A stretch of 38,004 bases of DNA, from positions 1 through 38,004 of the forward strand of contig NZ_JAEMNU010000055.1 in NCBI RefSeq assembly GCF_016461825.1, in the 5' to 3' direction. Made by a program: the position numbers and the translations under genes. This DNA is from Rugamonas violacea. GTDB taxonomy: Bacteria; Pseudomonadota; Gammaproteobacteria; Burkholderiales; Burkholderiaceae_D. Below the pieces are notes generated by a model. The model saw only the letters and a program-made list of their open reading frames with translations, searched no databases and had not been told where the DNA came from. Numbering within the stretch: position 1 is the first letter of the stretch; each line of letters begins with the position of its first letter. Of the stretch, positions 33,266 to 38,004 are shown in pieces.

Positions 33266-33295
33266 CATGCTTCTTTACAGAATTCATCCCACACC

Positions 33296-34927
33296 ATGAA
33301 ATTTGATGTTGCTATTGTCGGCAGCGGACTGGCCGGCCTGTCGGTCGCCCTGCACCTGGCCGAAACGCGCACGGTCGCGATCATCTCCAAGCGCGCCCTG
33401 CAGGACGGCGCCAGCAATTGGGCCCAGGGCGGCATCGCCGCCGTGCTCGACTCCGGCGACAGCCACCGCCAGCACATCGACGACACCTTGGTGGCCGGCG
33501 GCGGCCTGTGCGACGAGGGCGCCACCCGCTACATCGTCGAGGGCGGCCGCGAGGCGATCGAATGGCTGATCGCGCAGGGCGTGCCGTTCACCCGCGACGA
33601 CACCGCCGAACTGGGCTTCCACCTGACCCGCGAGGGCGGCCACAGCCAGCGCCGCATCATCCACGCCGCCGACGCCACCGGCCACGCCGTGCAGATGACG
33701 CTCGAGGAAAAGGTGCGCGCCCATCCGAACATCAGCCTGTTCGAGCACCATTGCGCGATCGACCTGATCACCTCCGACAAGCTGCAACTGGCCAAGGACA
33801 CCCGCCACACCCAGCCCAAGTGCCACGGCCTCTACGTGCAGGACGAGCAAAGCGGCCAGGTGCTCACCTTCGCCGCCGAGCACACCGTGCTGTGCACCGG
33901 CGGCGCCGGCAAGGTCTACCTGTACACCACCAACCCCGACACCGCCAGCGGCGACGGCATCGCCATGGCCTGGCGCGCCGGCTGCCGCGTCTCGAACATG
34001 GAATTCATCCAGTTCCACCCGACCTGCCTGTACCACCCCTACGCCAAGTCCTTCCTGATCACCGAGGCGATCCGCGGCGAGGGCGGCCTGCTCAAGCTGC
34101 CGCCCGAGGCCGGCGCGGCGGCCGGCAGCCGCTTCATGCTGGCCCACGACGAACGCGCCGAGCTGGCGCCGCGCGACGTGGTGGCGCGCGCCATCGACTT
34201 CGAAATCAAGAAGCGCGGCCTCGACTACGTCCACCTCGACATCAGCCACAAGCCGGCCGCCTTCCTGATCGAGCACTTCCCCACCATCTACGCCCGCTGC
34301 CTCGAACTGGGCATCGACATCACCAAGCAGCCGATCCCGATCGTGCCGGCCGCCCACTACACCTGCGGCGGCGTGGTCACCGACCTGGCCGGCCGCACCG
34401 ACCTGGCCGGCCTGTACGCCGTCGGCGAGACCGCCTGCACCGGCCTGCACGGCGCCAACCGGCTGGCCAGCAACTCGCTGCTCGAATGCCTGGTGATCGG
34501 CCGCGCCTGCGCCACCGACATCGTCGCCACGGAAAAGGCCGAAGTGCCCTACCTGCCCGACTGGGACGAGAGCCGCGTCACCGACGCCGACGAGGAGGTG
34601 GTCATCGCCCACAACTGGGACGAGCTGCGCCGCTTCATGTGGAACTACGTCGGCATCGTGCGCACCACCAAGCGGCTCGAACGGGCCCAGCACCGCATCG
34701 CCCTGCTCAAGGGGGAAATCGACGAGTACTACCAGAACTTCCGCATCACCCACGACCTGCTGGAGCTGCGCAACCTGGTCGATGTCGCCTCGCTGATCGT
34801 CAACAGCGCGTTGCAGCGGCGCGAAAGCCGCGGCCTGCACTTCAGCCGCGACTATCCGGACACCCTGCCCAAGGCGCTGCCCAGCGTGCTGACGCCGAAC
34901 CGTCCGCCGCGCGCCGGCAAGCACTGA
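33296..34927 (+). CDS. nadB: L-aspartate oxidase
   Basis: A 543-residue cytoplasmic FAD enzyme oxidising L-aspartate to iminoaspartate, the first step of de novo NAD synthesis. The N-terminal dinucleotide fold is [19 protein letters not shown]; the fumarate-reductase-type blocks are [45 protein letters not shown] and [15 protein letters not shown]. Length is normal. The ATG at 33296 fits the family start; there is no clear ribosome-binding site, and a start at 33254 would overlap the promoter -10. Its partner genes nadA and nadC converge from the other strand. Confidence 0.97.
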   Translation: MKFDVAIVGSGLAGLSVALHLAETRTVAIISKRALQDGASNWAQGGIAAVLDSGDSHRQHIDDTLVAGGGLCDEGATRYIVEGGREAIEWLIAQGVPFTRDDTAELGFHLTREGGHSQRRIIHAADATGHAVQMTLEEKVRAHPNISLFEHHCAIDLITSDKLQLAKDTRHTQPKCHGLYVQDEQSGQVLTFAAEHTVLCTGGAGKVYLYTTNPDTASGDGIAMAWRAGCRVSNMEFIQFHPTCLYHPYAKSFLITEAIRGEGGLLKLPPEAGAAAGSRFMLAHDERAELAPRDVVARAIDFEIKKRGLDYVHLDISHKPAAFLIEHFPTIYARCLELGIDITKQPIPIVPAAHYTCGGVVTDLAGRTDLAGLYAVGETACTGLHGANRLASNSLLECLVIGRACATDIVATEKAEVPYLPDWDESRVTDADEEVVIAHNWDELRRFMWNYVGIVRTTKRLERAQHRIALLKGEIDEYYQNFRITHDLLELRNLVDVASLIVNSALQRRESRGLHFSRDYPDTLPKALPSVLTPNRPPRAGKH

Positions 34928-34938
34928 GCGGCCCGGCC

Positions 34939-35853
34939 ATGACGCCCCCGATCAAAGCGCGGCAGCAGCCGCAAGCCCTGGTGCAGGCCCAGCTCGACGC
35001 CTTCAACGGCCACGACGTCGAGGCCCTGCTGGCCATCTACGCCGCCGACGCCGGCCTGTACCAGCATCCCGACACCCTGCTGGCGCGGGGCGCCGAGGCG
35101 ATCGGCGCGCGCTTCCGCGCCCGCTTCGCCGCCGCCCGGCCGCACGCCCGCCTGCTGCACCGCATCGCCATCGGCAACCACGTGATCGACCAGGAGATCG
35201 TCGACGCCTGGAGCGGCGACGGCTGGAGCAGCACCGAGCTGGTCGCCAACTACGAGGTGCGCGACGGCCGCATCGCCCGCGCCTGGTTCATCAGCGGCTC
35301 CAGCACCAGCCTGCGGCCGGCGCAAACCACCGACATTCCCCGCCTGGAGGCCCTGATCCGCCGCTCCGGCCTGGCGCTCAGCGCCGGCTTCTACAGCGAG
35401 GCCCAGGCCAAGGCGGTGACCGAGCACGTGTTCGGCGTCGACAGCCAACTGATCGCCGACCAGAGTTACTTCATCATCGAGCGCGACGGCGAAGCCATCG
35501 CCTGCGGCGGCTGGAGCCGGCGCCGCACCCTGTTCGGCGCCGACCGCGCCAAGAGCGGCGTCGACGCCCTGCTCGACCCCGAGCACGAGGCGGCCCGCAT
35601 CCGCGCCTTCTTCGTCGCCCCCGAGGTGGCCCGCCAGGGACTGGGCCGGCGCCTGCTCGAGCACTGCAGCGCGCAGGCCGGCGCCGCCGGCTTCCACGCG
35701 CTGGAACTGGCCGGCACCATGCCCGGCGTGCCGCTGTACCTGGCCTGCGGCTTCGCCCTGGTGGAGCAGTTCGAGATCGCCCTGGCCGGCGACGTGCGGG
35801 TGCCGCTGGCGCGCATGCGCAAGGCCATCGCGCCGACCGCGCCCGCCGCCTGA
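34939..35853 (+). CDS. SnoaL/NTF2-like and GNAT acetyltransferase fusion protein
   Basis: A 304-residue two-domain protein. Residues about 8-122 form an NTF2/SnoaL-like cone fold (LVQAQLDAFNGHDVEALLAIY, ending YEVRDGRIARAWFISG). Residues about 127-300 are a GNAT acetyltransferase: start SLRPAQTTDIPRLEALIRR, strand YFIIERDGEAIACGGWSRRR, acetyl-CoA loop RQGLGRRLLEHC and GVPLYLACGFALVEQF. The ATG lies 11 nt after the nadB stop, so the two are probably co-transcribed. Substrate unknown; nothing shows a direct NAD link. A candidate terminator follows at 35889. Confidence 0.82.
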   Translation: MTPPIKARQQPQALVQAQLDAFNGHDVEALLAIYAADAGLYQHPDTLLARGAEAIGARFRARFAAARPHARLLHRIAIGNHVIDQEIVDAWSGDGWSSTELVANYEVRDGRIARAWFISGSSTSLRPAQTTDIPRLEALIRRSGLALSAGFYSEAQAKAVTEHVFGVDSQLIADQSYFIIERDGEAIACGGWSRRRTLFGADRAKSGVDALLDPEHEAARIRAFFVAPEVARQGLGRRLLEHCSAQAGAAGFHALELAGTMPGVPLYLACGFALVEQFEIALAGDVRVPLARMRKAIAPTAPAA

Positions 35854-35888
35854 GGCCGGGCCGGCGGCCCAACAGAAGCGGCGCCGCC

Positions 35889-35909
35889 GCGCCGCCAAGC
35901 GGGCGGCGC
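35889..35909. terminator. Hairpin between converging SnoaL-GNAT and nadC genes
   Basis: Perfect 8-bp stem GCGCCGCC/GGCGGCGC around a 5-nt AAGCG loop in the 65-nt gap between stops at 35853 and 35919. No T-run is present. Confidence 0.5.
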
Positions 35910-35918
35910 TCACCGGCC

Positions 35919-36785
35919 TCAGCCGACGATGCGCAGCGAGTAGTCGGTGGCGCGGATGTCCTTGGTCAGGCTGCCGATCGAGATGCGGTCGACGCCGGTC
36001 TCGGCGATCGCCCGCACGGTGTCGAAGTTGATCCCGCCCGAGGCCTCCAGCAGGGCGCGGCCGGCGTTCAGCTTGACCGCCGCGCGCATCTGCTCGGTGC
36101 TGAAATTGTCCAGCAGGATCGAGCTGGCGTCGGCCGCCAGCGCCTCCTCCAGCTCGGCCATGGTCTCCACCTCGACCTGGATCGTCACGCCCGCCTCCAG
36201 ACGCTTGGCGGCGACCACCGCCGCCGTCACCCCGCCGGCCGCCGCGATGTGGTTCTCCTTGATCAGGATGCCGTCGTACAGCGCCAGACGCTGGTTCTGT
36301 CCGCCGCCCACCCGCACCGCGTATTTCTGCGCCAGGCGCAGGCCGGGCAAGGTCTTGCGCGTATCCAGGATCGCCGCCGCCGTGCCTTCGACCACGTCGA
36401 CATAACGCCGCGTCGCCGTCGCCACGCCGGACAGCAGTTGCAGGAAATTCAGCGCGCTGCGCTCGGCCGTCAACAGCGCGCGCGCCGGTCCTTCGATGGT
36501 GCAGACCAGGCTGTCGGCGGCCATGCGTTCGCCCTCGGCGTAGTGCCAGTCGACGCCGATGCTGCCGTCCAGGCAGTGCATCACGCCCTCGAACCAGGGC
36601 GCGCCGCACAGCACCGCGTCCTCGCGCACGGTGACGCGGGCCAGCGCGCGGCCGCCGGCCGGCACCAGCTTGCCGGTCAGGTCGCCGCTGCCGACATCCT
36701 CCAGCAGCGTCGCCAGCAGATTGGCCTGGAAGGCGGCGGTCAGCGCCGCGTCGAAGGGGGCGAATGTATTGCGCAGGGTGCTCAT
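35919..36785 (-). CDS. nadC: Nicotinate-nucleotide diphosphorylase (carboxylating), quinolinate phosphoribosyltransferase
   Basis: A 288-residue enzyme converting quinolinate and PRPP to nicotinate mononucleotide. Signature blocks are [75 protein letters not shown] and [13 protein letters not shown] with ISIGSLT at the end. Length and active-site Arg/Lys residues are normal. Its ATG overlaps the nadA stop by 4 nt (ATGA), so the two are translationally coupled. Function is secure. Confidence 0.97.
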   Translation of the reverse strand: MSTLRNTFAPFDAALTAAFQANLLATLLEDVGSGDLTGKLVPAGGRALARVTVREDAVLCGAPWFEGVMHCLDGSIGVDWHYAEGERMAADSLVCTIEGPARALLTAERSALNFLQLLSGVATATRRYVDVVEGTAAAILDTRKTLPGLRLAQKYAVRVGGGQNQRLALYDGILIKENHIAAAGGVTAAVVAAKRLEAGVTIQVEVETMAELEEALAADASSILLDNFSTEQMRAAVKLNAGRALLEASGGINFDTVRAIAETGVDRISIGSLTKDIRATDYSLRIVG

Positions 36786-37915
36786 GCTGGACCTATTCCC
36801 GAAAACAGTTTGGCTTCTTTTGCCAGATCGGCGCCCGGCTGGACCTTGGCCTTCTTGGCGGCGGCGAAGTCGAGCATGCGATTGATCGAACGCACCGCCA
36901 GTTGGCCCACCTGCGGCTCGACATGGATCTCGTTGCCCATGTTCTCCAGCACCTCGGCCAGGTTTTGCAGGCCGTTCATGGCCATCCACGGACAATGCGC
37001 GCAGCTCTTGCAGGTCGCGCTGTTGCCGGCGGTCGGCGCCTCGATGAAGCGCTTGCCCGGCGCGGCGGCGCGCATCTTGTGCAGGATGCCGTTGTCGGTG
37101 GCGACGATGAAAGTGTCGGCGTCCATCGCGACGGCGGCGGCGATCATCTGCGAGGTCGAGCCGACCATGTCGGCATGCGCCACCACGTTGGCCGGCGACT
37201 CGGGGTGCACCAGCACCTTGGCGTTCGGGTACTCGGCCTTCAGCAGGTCCAGTTCGACGCCCTTGAACTCGTCGTGCACCAGGCAGGAGCCCTGCCACAG
37301 CAGCATGTCGGCGCCGGTCCGCTGCTGGATGTAGGACCCCAGGTGCTTGTCCGGCGCCCACAGGATCTTCTTGCCCTGGGCGTGCAGGTGGGCCACGATG
37401 TCCAGCCCGATCGACGACGTCACCATCCAGTCGGCGCGCGCCTTGACGGCCGCGCTGGTGTTGGCGTAGACCACCACCGTGCGGTCCGGATGGGCGTCGC
37501 AGAAGGCGGCGAACTCGTCGGCCGGGCAACCCAGGTCGAGCGAGCAGGTGGCGTCCAGATCCGGCATCAGGATGCGCTTTTCAGGACTCAGGATCTTGGC
37601 GGTCTCGCCCATGAAGCGCACGCCGGCCACCACCAGCGTCTTGGCCGCGTGGTCGCGGCCGAAGCGGGCCATTTCGAGGGAGTCGGAGACGCAGCCGCCG
37701 GTTTCCTCGGCCAGGTCCTGCAGGTCGGCGTCGACGTAATAATGGGCCACCAAAACGGCTTCGCGCTCCTTGAGCAGGCGCTTGATGCGTTCCTTGAGGG
37801 CGATTTTTTCGGCGGGGGAAGGTGTCGCCGGCGTGCGCGCCCAGGCGTGGGCGGTGCAGCTGGCGCCGTCTTGAGGATGTTCGTACTCGACGGACTTGAT
37901 CAGTAAAGTTTGCAT
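36782..37915 (-). CDS. nadA: Quinolinate synthase
   Basis: A 377-residue [4Fe-4S] enzyme condensing iminoaspartate with dihydroxyacetone phosphate to quinolinate. The three cluster cysteines are visible in [17 protein letters not shown] (with DATCS just before) and the C-terminal [11 protein letters not shown] region; other signatures are [46 protein letters not shown] and LVHPESP. The ATG at 37915 gives the usual betaproteobacterial start ([12 protein letters not shown]). The ribosome-binding site is weak. It heads the nadA-nadC unit. Confidence 0.97.
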   Translation of the reverse strand: MQTLLIKSVEYEHPQDGASCTAHAWARTPATPSPAEKIALKERIKRLLKEREAVLVAHYYVDADLQDLAEETGGCVSDSLEMARFGRDHAAKTLVVAGVRFMGETAKILSPEKRILMPDLDATCSLDLGCPADEFAAFCDAHPDRTVVVYANTSAAVKARADWMVTSSIGLDIVAHLHAQGKKILWAPDKHLGSYIQQRTGADMLLWQGSCLVHDEFKGVELDLLKAEYPNAKVLVHPESPANVVAHADMVGSTSQMIAAAVAMDADTFIVATDNGILHKMRAAAPGKRFIEAPTAGNSATCKSCAHCPWMAMNGLQNLAEVLENMGNEIHVEPQVGQLAVRSINRMLDFAAAKKAKVQPGADLAKEAKLFSGIGPA

Positions 37916-37955
37916 GGTGTTCGGTAACGTGTTGGCGACGTACAGAGGACCTACA

Positions 37956-37964
37956 CTATCGCAC
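37956..37964 (-). promoter_or_regulatory. Candidate extended -10 for nadA
   Basis: On the minus strand TGCGATAGT resembles an extended -10 (TGnTATAAT), about 40 nt before the nadA ATG. No clear -35 is seen, and the window ends shortly upstream. Confidence 0.35.
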
Positions 37965-38004
37965 ATTGCGGCATTGTTTGCCGATGCCGGCGGCGGGGGG
38001 GGGG

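Noticed and set aside
1..38004. CRISPR arrays, insertion sequences, tRNA or rRNA genes
   Set aside because: No regularly spaced repeats, transposase-like proteins or recognisable RNA genes were found by eye.

Overview
The window is a very GC-rich, gene-dense chromosomal segment, most likely from a betaproteobacterium (a Neisseriales-like or related lineage is a guess). The basis is codon and base composition, the NadA/NadB/NadC family types, and a complete exosortase A (XrtA) exopolysaccharide locus of the kind common in floc- and biofilm-forming betaproteobacteria. About 32 kb is one extracellular polysaccharide and protein-sorting island. The last 5 kb is NAD biosynthesis. I see no rRNA, tRNA, insertion sequence, phage gene or CRISPR array.

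Layout. (1) 90-4775: export machinery, with an outer-membrane export lipoprotein (minus strand) divergent from a Wzz-type chain-length protein, a BY-type tyrosine autokinase and a TIGR03016-type outer-membrane barrel. (2) 4823-11019: WecB-like epimerase, exosortase A with fused EpsI domain, a TIGR03088-type glycosyltransferase, a deacetylase-like protein and a membrane-anchored methyltransferase. (3) 11162-17346, minus strand: an acylation module (SGNH-like protein plus MBOAT acyltransferase), a GT4 enzyme and a large GT2-GT4 fusion. (4) 17446-18723: O-antigen-ligase-like TIGR03097 protein. (5) 18792-24229, minus strand: methyltransferase, asparagine-synthetase-like amidotransferase, PLP decarboxylase and AMP-forming acyl ligase. 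(6) 24448-28212, plus strand: GNAT protein, acyl carrier protein, alpha/beta hydrolase, glycosyltransferase and TPR protein. (7) 28275-33111, minus strand: PrsR, PrsK and the initiating sugar transferase. (8) 33296-37915: nadB, a SnoaL-GNAT fusion, and convergent nadA-nadC.

Inferred working: the sugar transferase loads the first sugar on a lipid carrier, the glycosyltransferases extend it, the ACP/ligase/decarboxylase/amidotransferase and MBOAT/SGNH modules decorate it, and the Wzz, kinase, barrel and lipoprotein set controls length and export. XrtA would process PEP-CTERM proteins, none of which is encoded here.

The most striking non-coding signals are: a recurring CTTGA-N6-TCAAG (FNR/CRP-like) palindrome in three divergent promoter regions, placed about 20-22 nt before candidate -10 boxes; a perfect 16-bp AT-rich inverted repeat inside the MBOAT gene; a six-copy 11-bp tandem repeat; and a possible proline-rich leader ORF in front of xrtA. 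The acyl ligase appears to lack an internal conserved segment, and the amidotransferase has a non-canonical, probably dead, glutaminase end.
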